From: Chondrosia reniformis
Taxonomy: Eukaryota > Porifera > Demospongiae > Chondrillida > Chondrillidae
Assembly: GCA_947172415.1 (NCBI GenBank)
Contig: OX359198.1
Location: forward strand, 3,937,401-4,001,400
Length of the DNA stretch: 64,000 nucleotides
Reading direction: 5' to 3'
The notes beneath the pieces are model-generated. The model had not been told where the DNA came from. It did not search any database and worked only from the letters and a program-made list of their open reading frames with translations. This document shows positions 37,831-48,474 of this stretch, piece after piece. Both the position numbers and the translations under genes were made by a program. How positions within the stretch are numbered: the first letter of the stretch is position 1; every line of letters begins with the position of its first letter.

Positions 37831-38127
37831 TCAAAAAATGGTGGACGTTCGGCTAGCTTTTGTTTTCTAGCTTAAAATTAACATTCTCTTCCTTAGCATA
37901 GACCATTGAACGAACGAAATGGACTTAAAAACCACCCCTACTATTACTATGTAACGTAAAGCTTGCGAAAAACGTTTTCTACGAGATATGGCCTTGAAAA
38001 ATTGACGGCTGACAAGAGTCGATCAGTAATCGGTAAACTGGATATCTACGAGAACCAGCCAAGTATTTCCAGTTTACTTAGGAGAGCCTGGCACCCCACG
38101 AGTTTTTTAACCTTGAAATATTTGTTT
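37831..38127. other. Unique sequence next to the satellite
   Basis: Single-copy-looking sequence with one inverted repeat, GTAAACTGGA with TCCAGTTTAC (about 38,034-38,076). A 61-codon open frame crosses it but runs into satellite at its end, so it is not called. Confidence 0.5.
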
Positions 38128-40372
38128 TGTACTTGTTCTATGTACTAGTGGTAGTACTAGTATAATTTACTAGTTGTATGTACCAGTCGTATGTACTAGT
38201 TGTATGTACTACATATATGTACTAGTTGTATGTTCTATGAGGAAATGTCCTAGTTGTATGTACTAGTTGTATGTACTAGTTGTATGTACTTGTTCCATGT
38301 ACAAGTTCTATGAACTTGTTCTATGTATTATTTCTATGTACTAATTGTATTCACTTGTTGTATGTACTAGGTGAATGTACTAGTTTTATAAAATATTTCT
38401 ATGTACTAGTTATGTGTGTATGTACTAGTTATATGTTCTAGTTGTGTGTACTAGTTGTATGTACTATTTGTATTTACTAGTAATGTACCAGTTTTATGTA
38501 TTAGTTGTATGTACTAATTGTATGTACTACTTGTGTGTACTAGTTGTATGTACTACTTGTTGTGTGTACTATTTATATGTAGTATATATATGTGCTAGTT
38601 GTATGTACTAGTTGTATTTACTGGTTGTATGTTCTAATTGTATAAACTAGGTCTATGTCCTAGTTCTATGTACTAGTTGTATGTACCAGGTGTAGAACTA
38701 GTTGTATTTACTAGTTGTATGTACTAGTTGTATGAATATTCTAGTTTTATGTTCTAGTTCTATGGACTAGTTGTAGTACTAGTATAATTTACTAGTTGAA
38801 TGTACTAGTTGTATGTACTAGTTTTATGTTCAAGGTATAAGCTAGTTGTATGTACTAGTTGTATATATATACAACTTGTATGTACTAGTTGTATGTACTA
38901 TTTGTATGTACTATATGTTGTACTAGTTGTATGAAGTAGTTGTATGTACTATTTCAATGTTCTAGTTATATGTTCAAGTCCTAGTGATATGTACTTCTTG
39001 TATGTACTAGTTATATGTACTCGTTGTATTTACTAGTTGTATGTATTAGTTGTATGTACTAGTTGTAAGTACAAGTTGTATGTACTAGTAGTATATACTA
39101 GTTGTAGGTAATAGCTGTATTTACAAGTTGTAGGTACAAGTGGTATGAACTAGTAGTATGTAGTAGTTGTATATACTAGTTGTATGTACTAGTTGTATGT
39201 ACTAGTTGTGTGTACTACCTATATGTACTAATTGTATGAAATAGTTGTATGGACTTGTTGTATGAACTAGTTGTATGTAATAGTTGTATGTAATAGTTGA
39301 ATTTAATAGTTGTATGTACTAGTTGTGTGCAATAGGTGTATGTACAGATGTATGAACAACTAGTGTGTACTATTTATATATACTACTTGTTAAGAATTAG
39401 TTGTATGAACTAGTTATATGTACTGGTTGTATGTACTAGTTGTATATATACAATTTGAATGTACTAGTTGTATGTACTATATGTGTGTACTAGTGGTATG
39501 TAGTAGTTGTATGTCCTTTTTCTATGTTCTGGTTATATGTGTATGGCCTAGTGATAGGTATTTCTTGTATGAACTAGTTGAATGTAATAGTTGTATATAC
39601 AAGTTGTATGTACTAGTTGTATGAACTAGTTGAATGTACTAGTTATATATTACTAGTTGTATGTACTAGTTGTATATACTAGTTATATATACTACCTATA
39701 TGTACTAGTTGTAAGAAGTAGTTGTCTGGACTAGTTGAATGTACTAGTTGAATATACTAGTTGTATGTACCCGTTGTAAGTATTAGTTTTATGTACTAGT
39801 TGTATTAACTAGTTGAATGTACTAGTTGTATGCAATAATTGTATGTAGACGTTGTATGTGCTAGTTGTGTGCACTAGTTGTGTGTACAGTTGCATGAACT
39901 AGTAGAGTGTACTATTTCTAGGTACTAGTTTTATGTATTAGTTGTATGAACTAGTTGTATATATTAGTTGAATGTACCACTTCAAAGTACTAGTTGTATT
40001 TACTAGTTGTATGTAATAGTTGTATATACTTGTTTTATTTACTAATTGCATATACTAGTTCTATGTACTTTTTGTATGCACCAGTACTAGTTATATTGAC
40101 TAGTTGAAGGTACTAGTTATATATACTAGTGGTATGTATTATTACTGGTAATATTTATTAGTTGTAGGTACTTGTTATACATAATACTTGCATGTGCAAG
40201 TTCTATGTACTCGTTGCTTGTTGTATGTAGTCGTTGTATGCACTAGTTGTATGTATTAGTTGAATTTGCTAGTTCAATGTGGTAGTTGTATGTACTAGTC
40301 GTATGTTCTAGTTACTATTTGCATGTACTAGTAGTGTTTACTAGTTGTATGTACTAGTTATATAACTGGTAT
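38128..40372 (+). repeat. 13-bp satellite array, block 8
   Basis: Forward satellite, including many ATATATACTA variants. The open frame at 39,418-39,624 is translated satellite (repeating VLVVCTSCMY-like peptide) and not a gene. Confidence 0.94.
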
Positions 40373-40375
40373 TTG

Positions 40376-40422
40376 TCTTTTTAAGAATAAGTTCTTAAAA
40401 AGACAAATACCAGCCCTAAAAA
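40376..40422. repeat. 22-bp inverted repeat at Penelope truncation point
   Basis: CTGGTATTTGTCTTTTTAAG and its exact complement flank a three-base spacer. The right arm is element sequence (compare 61,567 onward). The left arm is an inverted copy of it, so a fold-back or template switch at the 5' truncation point is likely. Confidence 0.85.
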
Positions 40423-40849
40423 ATCCCCCTTTTTAGACTTAGATATAACCATTACTAACAATCAATTTATCACTAAAGTATATGATAAGCGAGAGGACTT
40501 TAACTTTGATATAGTAAATTTCCCCCATTTAGATAGTAATATTCCTAATACCCCAGCCTAGGGTGTCTTTATTTCACAACTAATTAGGTATTCCAGAATA
40601 TGTAGTGACTTCTCCAGTTTTCAGGCTAAAAGTTTGCAGTTATGCAATAGGCTTATTAAGCAGGGTTATAAATACTTTAAGCTAAAATCAACCTTTAAAA
40701 CCTTCCTATCCCGGCAGCCTCTAGTTAGAATCAAGTATAAGCAAAAAGTAGCTAGTATGCTTAAGGACTGTCTTGTGTTACCCCATATTGTGTTACCCCA
40801 CCTCCAAAGAAATGTTACAACTGGAAGACCTAAGGGTAGACTTACGTAA
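40423..40849 (+). pseudogene. Penelope-like reverse transcriptase, C-terminal (thumb) fragment
   Basis: The frame reads LDLDITITNNQFITKVYDKR, then FNFDIVNFPHLDSNIPN, then FISQLIRYSRICSDFSSF and KLKSTFKTFL, the region downstream of the catalytic YIDD in Penelope-like polymerases. A TAG replaces a Tyr codon near 40,561. The frame then ends with GRPKGRLT and a stop at 40,849. No C-terminal GIY-YIG endonuclease follows; the terminal repeat begins instead. The fragment is 5'-truncated. It is nearly identical to 61,607-62,005, with an extra PHIV-like insertion near 40,790. Confidence 0.85.
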
Positions 40850-40904
40850 TATCTCCTACTTTTGTCTATAGTTATGCTGAGTCTGTTTTACCTGTACAAG
40901 CAAG

Positions 40905-41297
40905 TTTACTAATAGATTTATAATTAATTCATAAAAGTTAATTGGACCTACATTCCTTTCATAAAATTAAATTTCATCATGTGTCTTAGTTAACACCTTA
41001 TTTAACTTTTGGTGCCGAAATAGTCTATATAAGGCCCCTAGATTTAGCATAGTGAGCCAAGGATTCACAGAAGATCAAGATAAAGAAAAAGACAAAGACT
41101 CCCAGGATCACTGATGAAGGGTGGAATTCCCAGAAACGGCTGTCTGATGACCCAGTGGAGAAGAAGATGAAAGAAGGGAAAAGAAGGAAGAAAAGACTCC
41201 TGTATCTTCATCTAACGCTCTCTTTAGGTTTAGTTCCCCTATAGGCTCTTTTTACAGAATAGGCATATAGCATGTAGGAAAATGATATCTTAGATTT
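40905..41297 (+). repeat. Penelope-like terminal repeat, copy 2
   Basis: Matches the solo repeat at 15,148-15,540 (reverse complement) and 62,060-62,455. It contains a mutated E2F-like palindrome (41,007-41,020, TTTTGGTGCCGAAA), TATATAA at 41,026-41,032, the hammerhead core at 41,097-41,160, and a 3' TAGGAAAATGATATCTTAGA block. Confidence 0.85.
41097..41160 (+). ncRNA. Hammerhead ribozyme-like fold, Penelope copy 2 (best conserved)
   Basis: Stem I 5' strand GACTCCCAGGATCA (41,097-41,110); CTGATGA (41,111-41,117); stem-loop II AGGGTGGAATTCCCA; GAAA (41,133-41,136); stem III C/G with A/T and loop GGCT; cleavage triplet GTC (41,142-41,144). The 3' stem I strand is TGATGACCCAGTGGAG. A TGA insertion relative to other copies lies within this strand, but pairing next to the core is kept. 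All invariant core bases of a type I hammerhead are present. Stem II begins with an A opposite A, which is unusual. Confidence 0.7.
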
Positions 41298-41298
41298 T

Positions 41299-41694
41299 TC
41301 ATTTGTGAGAGGCGGCTATGAATCTGTAGCTGTAAGGGTTCTTATGTAGCTTAGGCATCCAGTAAAAAGAGGGAAGGTTACACCAGTCTGGTTTAGGTTC
41401 TAAGTTCTCTAGTTTTAAGAAATCTATGTGTTTCCTAATTAACTGTTGTGGTTCTACTGTACATTTAGCATAATTGGAGGTACTGCCTAGTTCTTCATTA
41501 ATAATTTGTCTATAGTAGGACTTACATATAAAAATTATATTATTAGAGGCCTTATCGGCAGGGGCTATAGCATACTTATCATGTAGGTCTGCTAAGAATT
41601 TCTTAATTTTAGGGCAAGTAAGGGTCTTCTTGGCTACTGAGGATTTGGTATACGATTTAGACAGCTTAGAGATTCTATACTTTGTACTTGTCAT
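41299..41694 (-). pseudogene. Penelope-like reverse transcriptase, N-terminal fragment
   Basis: Starts with ATG at 41,694, 39 bases after the terminal-repeat end, reading MTSTKYRISKLSKSYTKSS. It then carries IAPADKASNNIIFICKSYY and LPSFYWMPKLHKNPYSYRF IAASHK, the signature block of Penelope-like polymerases before motif A. It stops where it meets the opposing terminal repeat, so the catalytic part is lost. Only about 45 residues precede the polymerase block, leaving no room for an N-terminal GIY-YIG domain. The start is supported by the in-frame stop upstream within the terminal repeat. Confidence 0.87.
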
Positions 41695-41785
41695 GATTGG
41701 AAATGGGTCAAGGACTAGACAAGCTAATCTAAGATACCATTTTCCTACATGCTATACGCCTATTCTGTAAAAAGAGCCAGTGTAC

Positions 41786-44700
41786 CAATGTACCAATTGT
41801 ATGAACTAGTTGTGTCTACTAGTTCAAAGCGTAAGTTCTAGTTATAATTGCTTGTTCCCTGAAAGAGTTGTATGTATAAGTTGTATGTACTAATTGTATA
41901 TAGTAGTTTTATGTACTAGTGATATGTACTATTTGTATGTACTAGTTGTATGGACTAGTTGTATGTACTGGTTGTATGTACTACAACTAGTATAATATAC
42001 TAGTTGTTAGTTCTAGGTGTGTGTACTAGTTTAATGTACTAATTGTATGTACTAGTTGTATGTGATAGGTGTATGTACCAGTTTTATCAACTAGTTGTAT
42101 GTACTAGTTGTATGAACTAGTTGAATGTTCTACTTCTATGTACTAATTTTGTGTGTATGTACTATATAGTTACATGTAGTGGTTGTGTGTTCTAGTTATA
42201 TGTACTAGATTTATGTAATAGTCTTGTGTTATTGTTGTGTGTACTAGTTATATTTACTAGTTTTAGTTACTAGTTGTATATACAAGCTCAATGTACTAGT
42301 TGTAGGTTCTATATACTATTAGTTATACTAGGTACTTCATGTGTACTGGTATATAAACTAGTTGTATGTACTAGTTGTATGTACTATTTATAAGTACTAG
42401 TTATATATTCATGTTCCAGTTATGATTACTAGTGTATGTACAGGTTGTATTTAATAGTTGTATGTCTTAGTTGTATGTACTCATTGTAGTACAAATTGTA
42501 TGTACCCGTTTTATTAACTAGTTGTATGTACTAGTTCAATGGGTAAGTTTTAGTTATAATTACTTGTTTAGTGAACAGGTTGTATGTATAAGTTGTATGT
42601 ACTACTTGTATGTACCAGTTGTATGTACTAATTCTATGTACTAGTTGTAATACTAGTTGTATGTACTTGATATACGTACTAGTTGTATGTACTAGTTTCA
42701 TGTACTAGTTTTATGGACTACAAGTCGTATAATATACTAGTTGTTTCTTTCTAGTTGTGTATACTAATTTTATGTACTATTTGTATGTACTAGTTATATG
42801 TACTAGTTGTAAAACTAGCTGTATGTAATATTTGTATGTACTAGTGGTATGTACTAGTTGTTTGGACTCTTTCTATGTACTAGTTGTATGAACTAGCTGT
42901 ATAAACTAGTTACTTGTTGTACGTACTAGTTGTATGTACTAGATGTATGTACTAGTCGTATGTCCTAGTTGTATGTAGTACTTGTATATACTAGTTATAT
43001 TTACGATATGTAGATACTAATGGTATGTACTAGTTGTATGCACTAGTTGTATCTACTATTTCTATGTACTAGTTGAATGAACTAGTTGTATGTACTAGTT
43101 ACTAGTTGTATGTACTAGATGTATGTGGTAATTGTATGTACTAGTTTTATGTCCTGGTTTTATGTTCTAGTTGTAGTACAAATATAATGTACTGCCTGTA
43201 TGTTCTAGTTGTATGTTCTAGTTGAATGTACTAGTAGTATGTGCTAATTAAAGGTACTAGTTGTATGTACTACTTGCATGTACTAGTTCTAAGTAATAGT
43301 TCAAAGTCCTAGTTATGTTTACTAGTTGTATGTAGTAGTTGTATGTTCTAGTTGTATGTACTAGGTCTATGTACTTGTTGTAGTTCTAGTTATATATACT
43401 AGTTGTATGTACTAGTTTTATGGACTAGTTGTATGTGAAAGTTTTATGTACTATTTTTATGTACTAGTTATGTGCGTATGTACTAGTTATATGTTCTAGT
43501 TGTGTGTAGTACTTGTATGTACTAGTTGTTTGTAGTATTTGTATGTACTAGTTGTATGTACTAGTCGTATGTCCTGGTTGTATGTAGTACTTGTATATAC
43601 TAGTTATATGTACTAGTGGTTTATACTAGTTGTATGCACTGGTTGTATGTACTAGTTGTATGTACTATTTGTATGTACTAGTTGTGTGTAATTGTTGTAT
43701 GTACTAGTTATATTTACTACTTTTAGTTACTAGTTGTATATTCTAGTTGTATGTAGTGGTTTTATGTACTAATTGTATGTACTAATCGTACGCACTTGAT
43801 GTTTGTACATAGTCATGTACCAGTTGTGAGTACCATTTGTATGTACTAGTTTGATGGACTAGTTATGACGTACTCATTCTAAGTATTATTTCTATGTACT
43901 AGTTGTAGAACAAGTTGTATGTACTAGTTGTATGTACTAGTTGAATGGAATAGTTGAATGGAATAGTTGTATGAACTAGTTGTATATACTAGGCATTAGT
44001 TGTACGTACCAGTTGAATGTACTTGTCGTATGTGCTAGTTGTATGTAGTACTTGTAAATACTAGTTACATGTACAAGTTGTGTATACTAGTTGTATGCAC
44101 TAGATGTTTGTGCATAGTCATGTACGAGTAGTGAGTACCATTTGTATGTACTAGTTGGATGGACTAGTTATGATGTACTCGTTCTAAGTAGTAGTTCTAT
44201 GTATTAGTTGTATGTACTAGTTGTAGAACTAATTGTGTGTACTAGTTGTATGTACTAGTTGTATAGACTAGTTGTATGAACTAGTTGTATATATATACTA
44301 CTCACTAGTTGTACGTACCAGTTTTATGTACTAATTGTATGTACTAGTTGTATGTGCTAGTAAGTAGTTGTATGTATATACTAATTCTATGTACTAGTTC
44401 GATGTACTACTTTTAAGTACTAGTTGTAGGGACTAGTTGTATGTACTAGTTGTATGTACTAGTTGTGTGTATTAGTAACTGTCTGTATGTATATACTAAT
44501 TGCCTATATTAGTTGTATGTATATGCTAGTTGTGTGTAGTAATATATACTACTTATATATGTTAGTTGTGTGTAATTGCCATATGTACTAGTTAGTAGTA
44601 GTTACTAGGTGTATGTACTAGTTGTAGTAACTAGTTGTATGTACTAGTTTTATGTACTAGTTGTGTGTATTAGTAACTATCTGTTTGTACTAATTGTCTG

Positions 44701-45088
44701 TACTAGTTGTATGTATATACTAGTTGTGTGTAGTAATATGTATTACTTGTAAATGCAGGTTTAGTGTAAACACTATATGTACTAGTTAGTAGTAGTTGCT
44801 AGGGGTATGTACTAGTTGTAGTTACTAGTTGTATGTACTAGTTTTATGTACTAGTTGTATGTACTAGTTATGTACTAGTTGTAGGTACTAGTTGTATGTA
44901 CTAGTTATATTTACTAGTTGTAGTTAGTAGTTGTATGTACTAGTGAATGTACTACTTCTATGTACTAGTTCGATGTACTAGTTTTAAGTAGTAAGTGTAG
45001 GTGCTAGTCGTATGTACTAGTTGTATGTCCTAGTAACTAGTTTTATGTACTAGTTATATGTATTAGTTGTATATTATACTAGTTTTAC
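41786..45088 (+). repeat. 13-bp satellite array, block 9 (last forward block)
   Basis: Forward monomers up to the orientation switch. A segment at about 43,800-43,920 (GTTTGTACATAGTCATGTAC) recurs near 44,106, period about 305 bp. GTTAGTAGTAGTTACTAGG near 44,590 recurs near 44,780. Confidence 0.94.
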
Positions 45089-45106
45089 TTATAACTAGTA
45101 TACAAC
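45066..45106. repeat. Satellite orientation switch with hairpin
   Basis: GTTGTATATTATACTAGTT on the left and AACTAGTATACAAC on the right form an imperfect inverted repeat around TTACTTAT. Everything left of it is TAGTTGTATGTAC and everything right of it is the reverse complement. The T/G-rich strand therefore changes sides here. Confidence 0.8.
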
Positions 45107-46985
45107 TAGTATATACAACTAGTATCTAGTACATAAAACTAGTTCATAAAACTAGTACACACAACTTGTTCATACAACTAGTGCAGACATTTAGTACATA
45201 CTGATAGTTACTAGTACACAATACTAGTACTACAACTAGTAGATAAAACTAGCACATACAACTAGTACATACAACTAGTACATACAACTAGCGCATAAAA
45301 CTAGTAGCTATACATACAATAATTACTAGTACATACAACTAGTACATAAAATTAGTACATACAACTAGTAACCACTACTAGTACAAACAAGTAGTAACTA
45401 CTACTAGAAAATATGACTAGTACATACAGCAATTACACACAACTAGTACATACAAGTAGTACACATATCTACATCCAACTAGTACATACAGCTAGTACAT
45501 ACAATTAGTACATAAAGTTAGTTACTTATACATACAACTAGTACATACAACTAGGAAAATCAACTAGTACATACAACTAGTACATTCAACTGGTACATAC
45601 AGCGACGACATACAGATAGCTACTGGTACATACAACTAGTACATACAGCTGGTACATACAACGACGACATACAGATAGCTACTGGTACATACAACTAGTA
45701 CATACAACTAGTAACTACATCTAGTTCATAACACTAATACATACAACTAATACATACATCTATTTACTAGTACATGCAACTAGTATATACAACTAGTACA
45801 TTCAACTAGTACATACAACTAGTAACTACAACTAGTAAATATATAGCTAGTACATACAAAATTACACACAACTAGTACATACAACTAGTATATATAACTA
45901 CGACATTCAGATAGTTACTAGTACATGAAACTAGTATATACAATTAGTACATACAGATAGTTACTAGTACATACAACTAGTATATACAACCAGTAACCAC
46001 AACTAGTTCATACAACTAGTTCATACAACTAGTACATACATCTAGTTACTAGTACATGCAAAAACTACATACAACTAGGACATACGACTAGGAACTGCAA
46101 CTAGTAAATATAACAAGTTCATACAACCATAACACACAACTAGTAAATACAAGTAGTACGCATATCCACATTCAACTAGTACGTTCAACATACAATTAGT
46201 ATATACAATTAGTTACTAGTGCATACAAATAGTACATACAACTAGAACATACAACTAGTAAATACAACTAGTACATATAACAAGTACTTACAACTAGTAC
46301 ATACAACTAGTACATTCAACTAGTACATACAACTTGTATATTCAACTAGTACATACAATTAGTACATACAACCAGTACATAGAACTTGTACGTACAACTA
46401 GTTCTACAACTAGGACATATAATTAGTACATACAACAGGTACAAATAACCAGTACATACAACTAGTAACTACAACGAGTAAATATATAACTAGTACATAC
46501 AAAATTATACACAACTAATACATACTACTAGTATATATAACTACATACAACTAGTACATACAACTGGTACATACAACTACGACATACAGATAGTTACTAA
46601 TATATAAAACCAGTACATACAACTAGTTAATATATACAACTAGTAAATACAATTAGTTCATACAGATAGTTACCAGTACATACAACTAGTACATAAAACC
46701 AGTAACTACAACTAGTTCATACAACTAGTACATACAACTAATACATACATCTAGTTACAAGTACATTCAACTATTAAATATAACTAGTTCATACAAACAT
46801 AACACACAACTAGTACATACAAGTAGTACACATATGTACATCCAACTACATGCAACAAGCACATACAATTAGTACATACAATTAGTTACTAGTACATACA
46901 ACTAGTACATACAACTAGACCATACAACTAGTACATATAACAAGTACAAACTACTATTTACTAGTACATACAACTAGTACATGCA
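45089..46985 (-). repeat. 13-bp satellite array in reverse orientation, block 10
   Basis: Monomers read ACTAGTACATACA on the + strand. Variants such as TACGACATACAGATAGTTAC recur at 45,600, 45,660, 45,900 and 46,580, another higher-order element specific to this side. Confidence 0.94.
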
Positions 46986-47224
46986 GGATTCACAGAAGAT
47001 CAAGGTAAAGAAAAAGACAAAGACTCCCAGGATCACTGATTAAGGGTGGAATTCCCAGAAACAGCTGTCTGACCCAGTGGAGAAGAAGATGAAAGAAGGG
47101 AAAAGAAGGAAGAAAAGACTCCTGTATCTTCATCTAAAGCTCTCTTTAGGTTTAGTTCCCCTATAGGCTCTTTTTACAGAATAGGCATATAGCATGTAGG
47201 AAAATGGTATCTTAGATTTTTCAT
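46986..47224 (+). mobile_element. 5'-truncated Penelope-like terminal repeat (family A, copy 3)
   Basis: Begins at GGATTCACAGAAGATCAAG within the terminal repeat, just upstream of the hammerhead, and runs to the normal 3' end TATCTTAGATTTTT. CATGCA occurs directly before and after the insert, a possible six-base target duplication. The hammerhead core here reads CTGATTA, with loss of an invariant G, and stem III is altered (CAGCTG), so self-cleavage is unlikely. Confidence 0.85.
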
Positions 47225-47413
47225 GCAACTAAAACCTACAACTAGTACATAGAACTAGTACATACAACTAGTACATAGAACTAGTACATACAACTAGTAC
47301 AGACAGCTAGCACATACAACTAGTTACTAGTATATACAACTAGTTACTAGTACAAACACCTAGTAAAAACAACTAGTACATACAACTAGTTACTAGTACA
47401 TGCAACTAGTACA
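47225..47413 (-). repeat. 13-bp satellite, short block left of R2-like LINE
   Basis: Reverse-orientation monomers whose order of variants (AACTAAAACCTACAACTAG, ACAGACAGCTAGCACATAC, CAAACACCTAGTA) is repeated almost exactly at 51,800-51,935 beyond the LINE. This shows a segmental duplication involving the LINE. Confidence 0.9.
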
Positions 47414-47461
47414 TATTTTTTCCTTTAGAAACAAAACCCTTAATGGAGAACCTTGTTACTT

Positions 47462-47485
47462 CTTGCCTTAGTTTACTAAGGCAAG
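47462..47485 (-). other. Conserved 3' UTR stem-loop of R2-like LINE
   Basis: CTTGCCTTAGT and ACTAAGGCAAG pair perfectly over 11 bp around a two-base loop, about 45 bases from the element's 3' end. In the second copy (51,972-51,995) only the loop differs (TT versus GT). Position and conservation suggest a recognition structure for the element's own reverse transcriptase, by analogy with R2 3' UTRs. Confidence 0.6.
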
Positions 47486-47692
47486 GAGTATCCGACTTGG
47501 ACAACCCTCAGTCAGTTATGTTTTCCTTTCTTTGGGTTTTTAGCCAGAAGCCTCGGCTTTGCCTCCATCCGGCAGCAGCAGACAGGTGCACGTCGGGCCA
47601 AAGTTGACCGTCATAATAGGAGGGAGTACCTCCATACACAAATCCACCACTACTTTCCAGAGGTTGACAGGCAAGGACTGGGACAGGACTAC

Positions 47693-48418
47693 TTATCGTC
47701 CAGGCCCCAATCCCTCAACAGATAGATGTCGCCTCAATATCCTTACAGCCGAGCAGAGCACAGTTCTCTGCATCGCTCTCATCACTTCTACTGCACTTTT
47801 TGACAGCTTTGGAATTCCACTTAGGTCTTCCAAGAGCGTGTCCACTGTCCCCAAAGCACCAATTATCATAGGGACTACCTTAATTCGGTAGCCCCTTAAT
47901 TGTTTCCTCATATCAGCCGCCAGCTTCTGGTACTTTTGGAACTTCTCTTGCCATCTTCCATTAATATTACTGTCAGTAGGAACTGACATCTCAATAATGA
48001 AGATGGACTTACATGGCCGATCCTCAACCACTACGTCTGGCCTTCTTTCTGTCATTTCATCATCTGTAGGGATACTAGGATCCCACAAGATTTTGACAGA
48101 CCTATTCTCATAGACTGGTTTTGCTTCTAGTTTGTACCAGGGCTCTTCCTGCTTGAATCCATATTCTTTCAACAGTCTCCACAACACTATCAGTATTGCC
48201 CGGTCATGTCTCTCTTTGTAGAGAGAAAATCCCTTGGGCTCACACATGTTTAGTATGTGTTTGACCGTTTCCATAGCCTTGCCACATTCTCTGCACATTA
48301 GGAGGCTAGAATTCCTCAGAATCCTATTTTGGTACCACCTAGTGTGCAGCACATCATCTTGGGTTGCGAGAATCAGAGCCTCAGTTTGAGGTCTGAGTCT
48401 CCCTTCAGAAAGCCACAT
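47693..48418 (-). pseudogene. R2-like LINE: CCHC finger and restriction-like endonuclease frame
   Basis: This 241-codon frame is the C-terminal third of the LINE protein. Residues about 42-59 form C-X2-C-X8-H-X4-C (CRECGKAMETVKHILNMC), the finger that precedes the endonuclease in R2-group elements. Around residues 127-175, RRPDVVVED, FIIEMSVPTDSNI and KFQKYQKLAADM make the PD-(D/E)XK-like core: PD, then E in IEMSVP, with a conserved K-Y downstream. VVPMIIGALGTV follows, a typical closing block. The true frame continues upstream without a start (GEKSHQESYHRQITNR), so the ATG at 48,418 is not the natural start. Separated from the polymerase frame by a one-base shift near 48,480. Confidence 0.88.
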
Positions 48419-48474
48419 ATAAGACTCCCTATTTGTGATTTGTCTGTGGTATGATTCTTGGTGAGACTTTTCGC

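Larger units (their letters stand above)
40376..41785. mobile_element. Composite of two Penelope-like fragments in opposite orientation (family A, copy 2)
   Basis: The plus half (40,400-41,297) is the C-terminal part of a Penelope-type reverse transcriptase followed by a terminal repeat. The minus half (41,785 down to 41,299) is the end of a terminal repeat, a 39-base leader and the N-terminal part of the same polymerase. The halves meet tail to tail at about 41,297. At the left edge a perfect 22-bp inverted repeat (40,376-40,422) is made from the element's own sequence. Such inverted, truncated pairs are typical of Penelope-like insertions. Confidence 0.85.
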
